A DNA stretch of 64,000 bases from Kineobactrum salinum (GCF_010669285.1 NZ_CP048711.1:3162001-3226000), one strand, 5' to 3'. Shown: positions 46,108-59,292, numbered from the stretch's first letter. Numbers and translations are program-made. The notes: a model not told the origin generated them from the sequence alone.

Positions 46108-46701
46108 GTGGCTGCTGGTCTTAAAGCTGGATTGTTCCTGCTGTGCCTGGCGCCCTTTGGCTGGCTGGTCAATGCGGCAATCGGAGCGGATCTGGGTCCT
46201 GATCCAGCAGAGGCGATCATGCGTGAGACGGGGTTGTGGGGCTTGCGCCTGCTGCTGTTGACGCTGTGCGTGAGCCCGTTGCGGCAGTGGAGTGGTCGGC
46301 AGTGGTTCATGCAGCAACGCCGCATGCTGGGCCTGTTTGCGTTCTTCTATGCCTGCATCCATCTTGCCGCGTTCGCGCACTTCTATATTGGCTGGCAGGG
46401 CGCACTATTGCTGGAGGAAGTGCTGGAGCGGCCCTACATCAGCCTGGGCTTCGCGGCCTGGTTACTGATGTTGCCGCTGACCCTGACTTCCTCCCGGCGA
46501 GCACAGCGGCGGCTGCGCCGGCAGTGGCTGCGGTTGCACAGACTAGTTTACCCGGCTGCAATCCTGGCTTGTCTGCACCTGCTGTGGCAGAGCCGCTCGG
46601 ACGTGGGCGAGGCACTGATGTATATCGGACTGTGTGCCCTATTGCTGGGTTGGCGGATACGGCGGGCGGGGCGGCGGCAGGCTGGCAGAGCGCCGCTATG
46701 A
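46108..46701 (+). CDS. msrQ: protein-methionine-sulfoxide reductase heme-binding subunit MsrQ
   Basis: A 197-residue membrane protein of the ferric-reductase-like family that passes quinol electrons to MsrP. It has about five to six hydrophobic segments with His residues in HLAAFAHFY, RLHRLVYPAAILACLHLL, expected as heme ligands. It starts at GTG 46108. It lies just upstream of the rRNA operon promoter. Confidence 0.91.
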   Translation: MAAGLKAGLFLLCLAPFGWLVNAAIGADLGPDPAEAIMRETGLWGLRLLLLTLCVSPLRQWSGRQWFMQQRRMLGLFAFFYACIHLAAFAHFYIGWQGALLLEEVLERPYISLGFAAWLLMLPLTLTSSRRAQRRLRRQWLRLHRLVYPAAILACLHLLWQSRSDVGEALMYIGLCALLLGWRIRRAGRRQAGRAPL

Positions 46702-46776
46702 GCGCGCAAGGCTGGTTGTTTTCTGAGCGGTTCTGCGCGGCCGGGGCGGCGACAGGAAATATTTTTGCGAAAGACC

Positions 46777-46804
46777 TTGCAGGGTCTCGGACGATACGTA
46801 TAAT
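46777..46804 (+). promoter_or_regulatory. rRNA operon promoter
   Basis: TTGCAG at 46777-46782 and a perfect TATAAT at 46799-46804 are 16 bases apart, with a GC discriminator (GCGC) after it and an A/T-rich UP-element-like stretch before. This is the form of stringently controlled rrn P1 promoters. About 260 bp of leader to the 16S gene follow. Confidence 0.8.
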
Positions 46805-46861
46805 GCGCATCCTCGGTCAGGGGCAACCACTGCCGAAAACCGGAAGCCAGAGCGCTCCCGG

Positions 46862-46873
46862 GCTATTTAACAA
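46862..46873 (+). promoter_or_regulatory. leader boxA antitermination site
   Basis: GCTATTTAACAA resembles the boxA consensus (TGCTCTTTAACA) for Nus-factor antitermination of rRNA transcription. It sits just before the 5' arm of the 16S processing stem. Confidence 0.65.
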
Positions 46874-46876
46874 AGA

Positions 46877-46904
46877 AACGAAGACAGATGTGTGGGCACT
46901 TGTT
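46877..46904 (+). other. 16S processing stem, 5' arm
   Basis: It pairs with 48615-48642 across the 16S gene (25 of 28 positions by Watson-Crick, most of the rest as G-U). RNase III is expected to cut this stem to release pre-16S. Confidence 0.8.
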
Positions 46905-47063
46905 GGGATAGTTGTCACAACTATCAGACACAACAAGTGACTCATCGATTCATTAGTTTGGATTATGATTTCGAATTGTGTCTGAGCCGAGATTTGGATG
47001 TTGAAGTGAGGCAATCACGTAAACATCCCCTCTTGTACTTTTTGGGTGCAGAGGTAAAAGATT

Positions 47064-48595
<1,532 letters not shown>

Positions 48596-48614
48596 AACGA
48601 CCGTGACCTGTTTT

Positions 48615-48642
48615 AGCAAGTGTCCACACATTTGTCTTCGTT
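48615..48642 (+). other. 16S processing stem, 3' arm
   Basis: Complement of the 5' arm at 46877-46904. Confidence 0.8.
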
Positions 48643-48702
48643 TTGTTTGGTTGATGAAAGACTGTCCTAAGGGCAGGTGAATGCCGTTGGGTGCTGACTC
48701 AT

Positions 48703-48779
<77 letters not shown>

Positions 48780-48784
48780 ATTAT

Positions 48785-48860
48785 GGGGCTATAGCTCAGC
48801 TGGGAGAGCGCCTGCCTTGCACGCAGGAGGTCTGCGGTTCGATCCCGCATAGCTCCACCA
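48785..48860 (+). tRNA. tRNA-Ala (anticodon TGC)
   Basis: A 76-nt cloverleaf with GGGGCTA/TAGCTCC acceptor stem, anticodon TGC at 48828-48830 and an encoded CCA. It follows tRNA-Ile by five bases. Confidence 0.97.
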
Positions 48861-48957
48861 TTTACTGATTACCGATTCCTCATTCCTCTCTTTCATCACT
48901 ATCAGATTCAAGCGCTTTGCAGACAGAGTGTTTGAATCTGGTTTTAACAACCGGACC

Positions 48958-48969
48958 GTTCTTTAACAA
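48958..48969 (+). promoter_or_regulatory. spacer boxA antitermination site
   Basis: GTTCTTTAACAA matches the spacer boxA of gammaproteobacterial rRNA operons. The remaining 370-bp spacer to 23S shows no further RNA gene. Confidence 0.75.
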
Positions 48970-49770
48970 GGTAAATCAAGCTGAGTCTAAGAATTGTAAC
49001 CTGGCACTGTGACTTCTTCGTGAAGTGGCACGTGACGGGAGCAATTCAAAGATATTGTTCTGGATGCGCTTTCAATTCGGCGTATCCAAACGAGTTGTAC
49101 AAACACTGTGACTTAAGCGTCACAACATCCGGCGGGTGTGGGCTTTGATCGGCCTGCATCTCATAAGTACCTGACATACGCACAAGGGTGTCAGGGAACT
49201 GTCTCTTTGAACAGATAACTTTGGTTATATGGTCAAGCGACTAAGCGCATACGGTGGATGCCTTGGCAGTCAGAGGCGATGAAGGACGTAGTAGCCTGCG
49301 AAAAGCTTCGGGGAGTCGGCAAACAGACTGTGATCCGGAGATGTCCGAATGGGGAAACCCACTCAGTGTAAGCTGGGTATTCTTAACTGAATCCATAGGT
49401 TAAGAAGGCGAACGAGGGGAACTGAAACATCTAAGTACCCTCAGGAAAAGAAATCAATTGAGATTCCCTCAGTAGCGGCGAGCGAACGGGGAACAGCCTG
49501 CAAGTGATAGCAGTGCGGTTAGTGGAACGGTCTGGAAAGTCCGGCGATAGAGGGTGATAGCCCCGTACACGAAAACCGCGTTGTGATACTGAGCTTGCGA
49601 CAAGTAGGTCGGGACACGTGTTATCTTGACTGAAGATGGGGGGACCATCCTCCAAGGCTAAATACTCCTGACTGACCGATAGTGAACCAGTACCGTGAGG
49701 GAAAGGCGAAAAGAACCCCGGAGAGGGGAGTGAAATAGATCCTGAAACCGTATGCGTACAAGCAGTGGGA

Positions 49771-49820
49771 GCCCGACCACTCAATCACTTTGGTGATTGA
49801 AGAGTGATTGAGTGGTCGGG
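49771..49820 (+). other. extended helix 25 of 23S rRNA
   Basis: A ~19-bp stem with CCCGACCACTCAATCACT on its 5' side replaces the short hairpin that E. coli has between GTGGGAG and TGACTGCGTACC. It adds roughly 35 nt. Confidence 0.8.
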
Positions 49821-50430
49821 TGACTGCGTACCTTTTGTATAATGGGTCAGCGACTTATTGTTTGTAGCGAGCTTAACCGCATAGGGGAGGCGTAGGGAAA
49901 CCGAGTCTTAATAGGGCGACCACAGTTGCAGGCAATAGACCCGAAACCGGGCGATCTATCCATGGCCAGGCTGAAGGTTGGGTAACACTAACTGGAGGGC
50001 CGAACTCACTAATGTTGAAAAATTAGGAGATGAGCTGTGGATCGGAGTGAAAGGCTAATCAAGCCCGGAGATAGCTGGTTCTCCTCGAAATCTATTTAGG
50101 TAGAGCGTCGTGTCTTACCCTGGGGGGTAGAGCACTGTTTGGGCTAGGGGGTCATCCCGACTTACCAACCCCATGCAAACTCCGAATACCCAGGAGTACA
50201 ATCACGGCAGGCAGACGGCGGGTGCTAACGTCCGTCGTCGAGAGGGCAACAACCCAGACCGCCAGCTAAGGTCCCCAATACCAGTTAAGTGGGAAACGAT
50301 GTGGGAAGGCTTAGACAGCTAGGAGGTTGGCTTAGAAGCAGCCATCCTTTAAAGAAAGCGTAATAGCTCACTAGTCGAGTCGGCCTGCGCGGAAGATTTA
50401 ACGGGGCTAAACTGGTAACCGAAGCTGCGG

Positions 50431-50609
50431 ATGCGTGCATTTCACTTAAACCTATTCAAGACGCTTGTCGTCAGCTGCCGAAGGCAGGTGACGACCAAGC
50501 CCCCGAACGTTGAATCGGCCGGGGTCTTGGTAGAGGACATTAATTTGCGAAGCAAATTATTGACTTGAATCCAGGAGCGTAGCGAGTGGGTTTAAGGAAA
50601 TGCACGCAT
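50431..50609 (+). other. intervening-sequence-like insertion in helix 45 of 23S rRNA
   Basis: A ~20-bp stem (ATGCGTGCATTTC... with ...GAAATGCACGCAT) closes an insert of about 160 nt where E. coli has a short helix before GGAGCGTTCTGTAAG. The insert carries further hairpins (around GCTTGTCGTC/GACGACCAAGC and AATTTGC-GAA-GCAAATT). Helix 45 is a known site for intervening sequences excised by RNase III. Confidence 0.85.
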
Positions 50610-50772
50610 GGTAGAGGAGCGTTCTGTAAGCCGTTGAAGGTGAATCGTGAGGTTTGCTGGAGGTATCAGAAGTGCGAATGCTGACATGAGTAACGATAAG
50701 GGGGGTGAAAAACCTCCCCGCCGGAAGATCAAGGTTTCCTGCGCAACGCTAATCGGCGCAGGGTGAGTCGGC

Positions 50773-50805
<33 letters not shown>

Positions 50806-51311
50806 GAAACGGGTTAATATTCCCGTACTTTTTCATAATGCGATGGGGGACGGAGAAGGCTAGGCCAGCGCGGCGATGGTTGTCCGCGTTTAAGGTTGTA
50901 GGCTGGTTGCTTAGGTAAATCCGGGCGACTAAGGTCGAGAACTGATGACGAGTGTCACTGCGAGGTGACGCGAAGTGGTTGATGCCCTGCTTCCAGGAAA
51001 AGCCTCTAAGCTTCAGTTATGAAGGAACCGTACTGTAAACCGACACAGGTGATCAGGTAGAGAATACCAAGGCGCTTGAGAGAACTCGGGTGAAGGAACT
51101 AGGCAAAATGGTACCGTAACTTCGGGAGAAGGTACGCCGGTTTGGGTGAAGGGACTTGCTCCCCTAGCCTGGGCTGGCCGAAGTGACCAGGTGGCTGCGA
51201 CTGTTTATTAAAAACATAGCACTGTGCAAACACGAAAGTGGACGTATACGGTGTGACGCCTGCCCGGTGCCGGAAGGTTAATTGATGGGGTTAGCTTCGG
51301 CGAAGCTCTTG

Positions 51312-51405
<94 letters not shown>

Positions 51406-51811
51406 CGATGGCCACACTGTCTCCACCCGAGACTCAGTGAAATTGAAATCGCTGTTAAGATGCAGTGTACCCGCGGCTAGACGGAAAGACCCCGTGAACC
51501 TTTACTATAGCTTCACACTGGACTTTGACCTTACTTGTGTAGGATAGCTGGGAGGCTTTGAAGCGTTGGCGCTAGCCAGCGTGGAGCCAACCTTGAAATA
51601 CCAGCCTGGTAATGTTGAGGTTCTAACTCAGATCCGTGATCCGGATCGAGGACAGTGTGTGGTGGGTAGTTTGACTGGGGCGGTCTCCTCCTAAAGAGTA
51701 ACGGAGGAGCACGAAGGTGCGCTAATCACGGTCGGAAATCGTGAGGTTAGTGTAAAGGCACAAGCGCGCTTGACTGCGAGTCTGACAAGACGAGCAGGTA
51801 CGAAAGTAGGT

Positions 51812-51887
<76 letters not shown>

Positions 51888-51916
51888 ACCGCCCAAGAGT
51901 TCACATCGACGGCGGT

Positions 51917-51959
<43 letters not shown>

Positions 51960-51961
51960 CC

Positions 51962-51994
<33 letters not shown>

Positions 51995-52162
51995 TGGTAC
52001 GCGAGCTGGGTTTAGAACGTCGTGAGACAGTTCGGTCCCTATCTGCCGTGGGCGTTGGAGAATTGAGGGAAGCTGCTCCTAGTACGAGAGGACCGGAGTG
52101 GACGAACCTCTGGTGTTCGGGTTGTCACGCCAGTGGCATTGCCCGGTAGCTACGTTCGGACA

Positions 52163-52196
<34 letters not shown>

Positions 52197-52332
52197 CTCC
52201 CAAGATAAGTTCTCCCTGGGGACGTTGATCCCCCTGAAGGGCCGTTGAAGACTACAACGTTGATAGGCTGGGTGTGGAAGCACGGTAACGTGTTGAGCTA
52301 ACCAGTACTAATTGCCCGTGAGGCTTGACCAT

Positions 52333-52555
52333 ATAACCAAGTGATTTGCGTGACGCAGTAAGGTCACGAGAGAGCGCTGGGTGTTGTGATTGAGTCACAG
52401 TGATACGAGTAGCAAGAGGCCATTGGCTGTATAGCCGGTGGCAGACGAAAGTCAGTACAGCGCGTGAACAGTGGTATCAGCTTGATTTACCCCCCTATTT
52501 GACAAGACGACGGCGGCGCAAAGCGCGCGTAAGACCGGACTCGGTCAAGCCAGTT
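52333..52555 (+). other. 23S-5S spacer
   Basis: It contains the 3' processing arm just after 23S and no tRNA or gene. Confidence 0.8.
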
Positions 52556-52675
52556 TGCCTGGCGACCATAGAGCGTTGGAACCACCTGACCCCATCCCGA
52601 ACTCAGTAGTGAAACGACGCATCGCCGATGGTAGTGTGGGGTCTCCCCATGTGAGAGTAGGTCATCGCCAGGCTT
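52556..52675 (+). rRNA. rrf: 5S ribosomal RNA
   Basis: TGCCTGGCGA at the 5' end pairs with TCGCCAGGC at the 3' end. The internal GAACCACCTGACCCCATCC is typical of gammaproteobacterial 5S. About 120 nt. Confidence 0.96.
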
Positions 52676-52682
52676 TAATACC

Positions 52683-52717
52683 AAACCCCGTGGCTCAGCG
52701 AGCCACGGGGTTTTTTT
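52683..52717 (+). terminator. rRNA operon terminator
   Basis: An ACCCCGTGGCTC / GAGCCACGGGGT stem with a 3-nt loop followed by seven T is a strong intrinsic terminator directly after 5S. Confidence 0.95.
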
Positions 52718-52842
52718 GGGTCCAAAGAAACCGTTTAAAATATTCACTCGCGCGAGAGGGAGTGTTGACACGGCGGGTAATGAGGGGCAATATCGGCATT
52801 GAGCACCAATTTAAAACTAACAGCTCTTGCGAGGTAACTGTA

Positions 52843-55133
52843 ATGGGAACTCATCTGATTGCGTCCGCATCCGTGGCCGCACTACTCACTTCACCGCTGT
52901 CAGTCATGGCCCAGACCAGTACCGAGGCGCCTGACAGCGAACGCCAGCGGGACAGGGCGCAGCTCGCCCTCGAAGGCCAGGGCCTGGAGGAAGTCATCGT
53001 CACGGCAACGCGTCGCAGTCAGCCATTGCAGGACGTGCCGCTAAGCGTTACCGCGCTGTCGCAGGAGGAGCTCACGGCCAAAGGCATCGTCGGCTATGAG
53101 GGATGGCGCAAGAAACTCCGGGTGTCGTGCTGAACCGGGCCAGCGCCAATTTCAACAACTTCACCGCGCGGGGTATCGCCACCAACGGCTACAATGCCAA
53201 CCTGCAGAGCACGGTGGCAATCTACATCGATGAACTGCCGATCTCGGCGAACGGCAACTCCGCCATCCTCGACCCGAGCCTCTACGACGTGGAGCGGGTC
53301 GAGTTTCTGCGCGGGCCGCAGGGCACGCTGTTTGGGTCGGGTTCGCTGGCCGGGGCGCTTCGCATCCTGACTCACTCGCCTGACCCGAGTGCTTTCGAGG
53401 CGTCGTTCCTGGCCGATCTGGGCATGACCGATTCGGACGCGCTGCGTCAGCGCTACAACGCCATGGTCAATATCCCACTGGTGGAGGACAAGCTCGCGCT
53501 CCGCATTGTCGGCTTTTCGCGCAACGAGGAAGGCTATGTCGACAACATCGGTACCGGTATCGACAATTCCAACGAGCTGGAGAGCTGGGGCGGCCGCGCC
53601 ACCCTGCTGTGGGAACCAACCGAGCGGCTGGCAGTGCAGCTGCGCGCCTCCCGGGAGGATAGTACGCCCGAGGATTCCTCGCTGATCAATCCCGCGCTGG
53701 GCGAGGACACCCGCAACTCGGACCGGCCCGACCTGTTCTCGGGTGAAATGACGAACTACAACCTCACCTTCGACTACCAGTTTGATGGCGCTCACCTGAC
53801 CAGTTCGTCAACCTGGTCCGAGTACAATCATCTGTTTCATGTCGATCTGGCCGGTACTTTCAACCAGGCGATCGCCTTCGCGCTGGATGCGGACGCGTAC
53901 GATGACACATTCGTGCAGGAGGTAAGACTGGTTTCCGACACCGGCGGTCGCTTGGACTGGGTCCTGGGCGGTTTCTACTTCGAGCGCCAGCGCGACGTGG
54001 ATTTCAACTACCGGTCCAGCCAGGAATTCCTCGACGAGCGCGGCATTACCGGTCTGCCCGACGAATACTATCAGCGCTTCCAGAACTATTCCATTTCGCG
54101 CGAGAAAGCGGTGTTCGGCCAGCTCACCTACCATTTCACGGATGACCTCTGGTCCACTGTCGGCCTGCGCTACGGCAGCACCCAGGCCCAGGGATTCACA
54201 AGGCCTGGCGGCTATAACAGCAACTACCTGACCAACGCCCTGCTGGGGATCCCCGGGCCGCTGACCATTACCCCGGTCAATGAAGCGGTGGGCCTCAAGG
54301 CCAAGGAGACCGGGCCTTCGTACCTGTTCAGCACTTCATGGCGCCCGACGGAGTCAATCACTACCTACGTCTCCATTGGAACCGGCTTTAGGGCTCCCGT
54401 GGTCAACGCCCGCGCCGGGGCGGCGAGTGTGCTCGATCCCGACGACCTGATCATCCCGGACGGCGCCGACTCCGACGAGCTGACCAGTTACGAGCTGGGC
54501 ATGAAGGGGCGCTGGATGAACGGACGCATGCTCGCCAACCTCGCGCTCTACTACATCGACTGGAACGACATCCAGGTCCAGGCCAACCGTGTGTCCGACC
54601 AGATACAGTTCGCAACCAACATCGGTGGTGCCTATAGTCGCGGCCTCGAGTTCGAGCTCCGGGCGATGCCGGCAGAGGGCTGGACGATCGCCCTGAACGG
54701 TGCCTTCAACAGGGCCAAGGTGGATACCCTGACACCAGAGGAAGCGGCCATCTCGGGTGCGGTGGATGGCGCCCGCCTGGCAGGGCCCGAGTTCAGCGGA
54801 TCGCTGCTGGTCGCGTATGCCTTTGATATGTTCCGCAGCGCCGAGGGCAGTGCCTCGCTGGCGGCGGTCTACGTCGGCGATTTCCCCGGCTCGTTCCCGA
54901 ATGTGCCGGGCCAGCCCGGCGTGGTCAGTCCGACCTACGATGACACCGAGGCCTACACGGTCGTGAACGCTAATCTGGCGGCAGCCTTTGACCGCATTAC
55001 GGTGGGCCTTTACGCTGAAAACCTGTTCGATGACCGTTCAATCAACTACGTCCATCCGGAATCGTTCCTCGACGGCCGCTATGGTGTAGTACGGCCGCGT
55101 ACTGTCGGCATCCGTGTGGGATACGAGTACTGA
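52843..55133 (+). CDS. TonB-dependent outer-membrane receptor, frame broken at 53100-53102
   Basis: ATG 52843 gives a signal peptide (first ~24 residues, ending VMAQ), a TonB-box-like EEVIVTATRRSQ and the start of the plug. The frame then changes at GGG (53100-53102); one extra G gives EGMAQETPGVVLN and runs to 55133 (763 residues). The plug ends RVEFLRGPQGTLFGSGSL, and the barrel ends in VGYEY. It is related to, but different from, the receptor at 1.6-3.8 kb. It precedes an esterase and a CoA ligase, so it may import an ester substrate. Confidence 0.88.
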
Positions 55134-55275
55134 TGGCTGGAGCAACTTGTTTGGCGTCACTGCGAGGAATACAGGGGGACCCCGGCGCCGTTCGACAAGG
55201 TGGTGATCGGGCTGTTCAGTGTCCGGTGTGCGCATCGCAGTGGAAAGAGCGAAAAGAGCGAAAGGAGATACTGGC

Positions 55276-56918
55276 ATGATTCGTCCAGCGCCTGGCGTAT
55301 TCGCAGGCATCGTTGCCCTGTGCATGGCGATGTCTGTTGCGGCGACGGAGGCGCCGGTGGTTGAGGCGCCGGCTGGCGCGTTGCGGGGTGAGGCGCTGGA
55401 TGGCGTCGATGTCTTCAGGGGTATTCCCTACGCCGCCCCGCCGACGCGAAAAATGCGCTGGCGCCCGCCGGTGGCAGCAGCACCCTGGGACGGGGTGCGC
55501 GATGCCACGCGCTTCGGCCCGGCCTGCCACCAGCCGCCCTCGCGTCCCGGCAGTATTTATGCCCCGGCACAGCCGCCGGCAATGAGCGAGGACTGCCTGT
55601 CGCTGAACGTATGGGCGCCGGCAGATGCCGAGGACGCACCGGTGTTCGTCTGGATCCACGGTGGCTCGCTGGTGGCCGGCACCGGCAGTGAGGCGATGTA
55701 CAACGGTGCGCACCTGGCCGCACGCGGCCTGGTAGTGGTGACCATCAATTATCGTCTCGGGGTGCTGGGCTATCTGGCACACCCCGGGCTCAGCGAGGAG
55801 TCTCCCGACGGCGTCTCGGGCAATTACGGACTGCTGGACCAGATCGAGGCGCTGCGCTGGGTTGGTCGCAACATTGCCGCATTCGGGGGGACCCGGACAA
55901 CGTCACTATCGCCGGAGAATCGGCCGGGGCGCTCAGCGTCATGTACCTGATGGCCGCACCGGATGCGCGTGGGCTGTTCCACAGGGCGGTCGCCCAGAGC
56001 GCCTACATGATCTCGACCCCGGCACTGCGTGACACAGTGCATGGCACACCGTCAGCGGAGGAATCGGGGCTGGCACTCAGCCGTAAAATCGAAGTGCGCG
56101 GGCTGGCTCGCCTGCGTGCCATGGACGCGCAGACGCTGACCACTGAGGCGGCGCGTTCCGGGTTCATGCCGCTCGGCGCCATCGACGGTCGGGTGCTGCC
56201 GGCCCAACTGGTGGCAACGTTCGACCGGGAAGAACAGGCCCCGGTGCCAATTCTGGCGGGATTCAACGAGGGTGAGATCCGCTCCCTGCGCTTTCTGTTG
56301 CCGCCCCAACCCGCCGATGCGGCGGCCTACGAGGCTGAGATACGTTCCCGCTACGGCGACCTGGCCGAGGCGATGCTCCAGCGCTATCCGTCCACCAACC
56401 TGGACGAGGCCATGCTTGCCACCACCCGGGACGCAATGTACGGCTGGACGGCCGAGCGACTGGTCCGCAGCCAGACCGCACTGGGTCATCCTTCCTTCCT
56501 CTACTACTACAATCACAGTTATCCGGCGGCCGACGAGGCGGGGCTGCATGCGTTTCACGCCAGCGAGATTCCCTATGTCTTCGGTACGGTGGCCCAAACT
56601 CCGCCGCACTGGCCGCGCGTACCGCAAGCAGCCGCCGAGACGGGGCTTTCTGATGCCATGATGCACTATTGGGTCACGTTCGCGCGAGACGGCGCTCCTG
56701 CAGCCAAGGGCAGGCCACCGTGGCCCCCCTACGGCGACGACCGCGCCTTCATGGCTTTCGACGAGGAGCCGGTTCCGGGAGAGCATCTCATGCCCGGAAT
56801 GTACGAACTGGTCGAAACGGTCGTGTGCCGCCGCCGGGCCCAGGGCGATCTGCCCTGGCACTGGAACGTCGGTATCGTGGCGCCGCCACTTCCTGACGGA
56901 GCCCCTGAATGTCGGTGA
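55276..56918 (+). CDS. secreted type B carboxylesterase, frame broken at 55885-55890
   Basis: An esterase of the alpha/beta-hydrolase type B family. The first ~23 residues are a signal peptide. [12 protein letters not shown] and VFVWIHGG form the oxyanion-hole region. After adding one G to GGGGGG (55885-55890) the frame reads [19 protein letters not shown] with the nucleophile Ser in GESAG, and continues to a His-containing end (547 residues). AAAGGAGA precedes the ATG. It overlaps the CoA ligase gene by 10 bases. Likely a periplasmic or outer-membrane ester hydrolase. Confidence 0.9.
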
Positions 56919-58512
56919 TTCAGGGAGAGATGCAGGCCTATGCGTTGACCGTCGACAAGTTCCTGGACCACGCCGCCAAGTGGCACCCCCAGGTAGAGGT
57001 CGTCACCGGGCGCGAGGGAAACCGGGCGGACAGGGTCAGCTATGCCGAGCTCAGGCAGCGCAGTCACAAGGTGTCGGTCGTGTTGGCTGGCCTGGGAGTC
57101 GGCGAGGGCGATCGGGTCGCCACGCTGGCCTGGAATACCCAGGCCCATGTGGAGGTCTGGTATGGCGTCATGGGCATGGGAGCGGTTTGTCATACGCTGA
57201 ACCCACGCCTGACTGAGGCTCATCTGGCCGCCATGGTGGTGAAGTCCCAGGCCCGTGTACTGGTCGCCGGAGCCGATCTCGCCCCGTTGGCCTGTCGCAT
57301 CGCCGCGCGCGCAACCTCGATCGAGCGGATCCTGATGATCGACGGCGCGGCCACGGCCGAGAGTGAATTGCCGCGAATCGATTCCCTGGAGCCGATGATG
57401 GAGCGCGCCGAGGGCGATGTCCGGTGGGGGACGTTCGATGAAAACGCGCCCTGCGGTCTGTGTTTCACCTCGGGGACCACCGGTGCACCCAAGGGCGTGA
57501 CTTACACCCACCGGGCCAACTTCCTGCACACCTTGCGCGCCCTGCAGGCGGATACCATGGCCATATCGACCAGGGACAGTGTGCTGTTGGCGGTGCCCAT
57601 GTTCCACGCCAACGGATGGGGTGTGCCATTCGCAACGCCTGCCGTCGGAGCGCGGTTGATCCTGCCCGGGCGCCACCTGGACGGTGCCAGCCTGGCCGCC
57701 CTGATCAATGCCGAATCCGTTACTGTCGCGGTCGGCATTGCCACGGTTTGGCTGGCTCTGGTCGAGTACCTGGAGACCACGGACGGTGAGACGCCATCGC
57801 TCACGCGGGTCATCGTCGGTGGTGCGCCAATGGCGCCGGTCCTGATGCAGCGTATCGAACAGCGCCTCGGCGTCACGGTGCAGACAAGCTGGGGCATGAC
57901 AGAATTGTCACCGACAGGCACCGTAGCCCCGCCGCACGATCCGGCACGCGCGGCCCATCAGTCCGGGCGCCCGGCCATTGGCGTGGATCTGCTGTTGACC
58001 GATGCAGACGGAGTACCGCTGCCCAAACAACGGGACGTAGAGGGGCATCTGCGGGTGCGGGGCGCGAGCACGATCCAGCGTTACTTTGGCGACACCCGCC
58101 CCGCAGTCGATGGCCAGGGATGGTTCGCCACAGGCGATCTGGCGCGCATCGATGAAGGTGGCAACTTGATTATTACCGGACGCGCAAAGGATCTGATCAA
58201 GTCGGGGGGGAGTGGATAAATCCCGCCGAGATCGAGGACATCGTGGGCGAACTGCCCGAAGTGTCGCTGGCGGCCGTCATAGGACGGGCGCACCCGAAGT
58301 GGGGAGAGCGTCCTGTCCTGGTTGTAGAGCTGCGCGATGGGTGCGAGATCGCCGATACGGCGTTGCTGGAAGTCCTGCGCGAACGCGTCGCCTCCTGGTG
58401 GGTACCGGACGCGGTGGTCCAGGTGAAGCCGATGCCATTGGCAGCGACGGGAAAAATCGACAAAATGCGCCTCAGATCCGATCATGGCGGGGCTTGCGAA
58501 GATCGGGCATGA
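56909..58512 (+). CDS. AMP-dependent acyl-CoA ligase, frame broken at 58204-58210
   Basis: A ~534-residue ANL-family enzyme that activates an acid to its CoA thioester via an acyl-AMP. The P-loop is FTSGTTGAPKGVTYTHR near residue 190; the adenylate motif GWFATGDLARID and hinge AKDLIKSGGEWI are present after adding one G to GGGGGGG (58204-58210). The C-terminal catalytic Lys is in ATGKIDK. The frame break would remove the C-terminal subdomain. It probably activates the acid released by the coupled esterase. Confidence 0.9.
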
Positions 58513-58557
58513 TGTTATGGTGCTGCGCGCACCAGGCAAAATGTTGGAGGTGACAGC

Positions 58558-59292
58558 ATGCCAGGCAACACCACATCCCGGCCCGAGCCCGCGAGCAAGG
58601 CGAAGCGGGCCCGATCGCGGTCGAAACGCCCGACCAAGGCGGAACAGCGCGCGGAAATGACCGAACAGATCCTGGATGCCGCCGAGCATCTGTTTTCCAG
58701 GCACGGCCTGTATGGCGTCACGCTGAAGGACGTGGCGCAACGCGTTGGCGTTCACCATACCCTGGTCAACTACTACTACAACGACAAGAAACAGCTGTTC
58801 GACGCCGTGATCGCGCGTCGTGCCGAGGTGACCAGCGGGCTGCGGATGAAGGCGCTCGACGAGTACGAGGAAGCGAGCGGAGGCAAGCCCACGGTGGAAG
58901 GGGCCTTGCATGCATTCCTCGACACCGACCTCGACCTCTATCACCAGGGGGGCGAGAAGTGGAAGAATTACGGGGCGCTCGGCGCGCTGGCGTCCAACAC
59001 CTCCTATGGCGCCGAACTCATGGATCTGCATTTCGATCCAGTGGTGCTGCGCCTGATAGGCCTGCTCAAGAAGGCGCTACCGGATTGCGCCGAGGAGGAT
59101 ATCTTCTGGGGCTATCACTTCGTCACCGGCGCACTGATGCTGACTCTGGCGCGCACGGGCCGTATTGACAGGCTCTCGGGTGGCCTCTGCAACTCGGACG
59201 ATTACGACGCGGTGAAAGCACGCATGGCCACTTTCATGGCTGCCGGCTTCAAGTCAATCTGCGAACAACGGGGAGGAGGAGAGGTACGCTGA
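58558..59292 (+). CDS. TetR family transcriptional regulator
   Basis: A 244-residue regulator with a basic N-terminal tail and the TetR helix-turn-helix ILDAAEHLFSRHGLYGVTLK ... VGVHHTLVNYYYNDKKQLF in residues ~35-85. The C-terminal ligand domain has no closer match that I can name. It lies 45 bp after the CoA ligase on the same strand, so it may be autoregulated with this set and respond to the acid or acyl-CoA. Confidence 0.88.
   Translation: MPGNTTSRPEPASKAKRARSRSKRPTKAEQRAEMTEQILDAAEHLFSRHGLYGVTLKDVAQRVGVHHTLVNYYYNDKKQLFDAVIARRAEVTSGLRMKALDEYEEASGGKPTVEGALHAFLDTDLDLYHQGGEKWKNYGALGALASNTSYGAELMDLHFDPVVLRLIGLLKKALPDCAEEDIFWGYHFVTGALMLTLARTGRIDRLSGGLCNSDDYDAVKARMATFMAAGFKSICEQRGGGEVR

Noticed and set aside
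49431-49784. Open frames inside the rRNA genes (also 47301-48496, 51722-51925, 52487-52771)
   Set aside because: They lie within 16S, 23S and 5S sequence, which fully explains the DNA.
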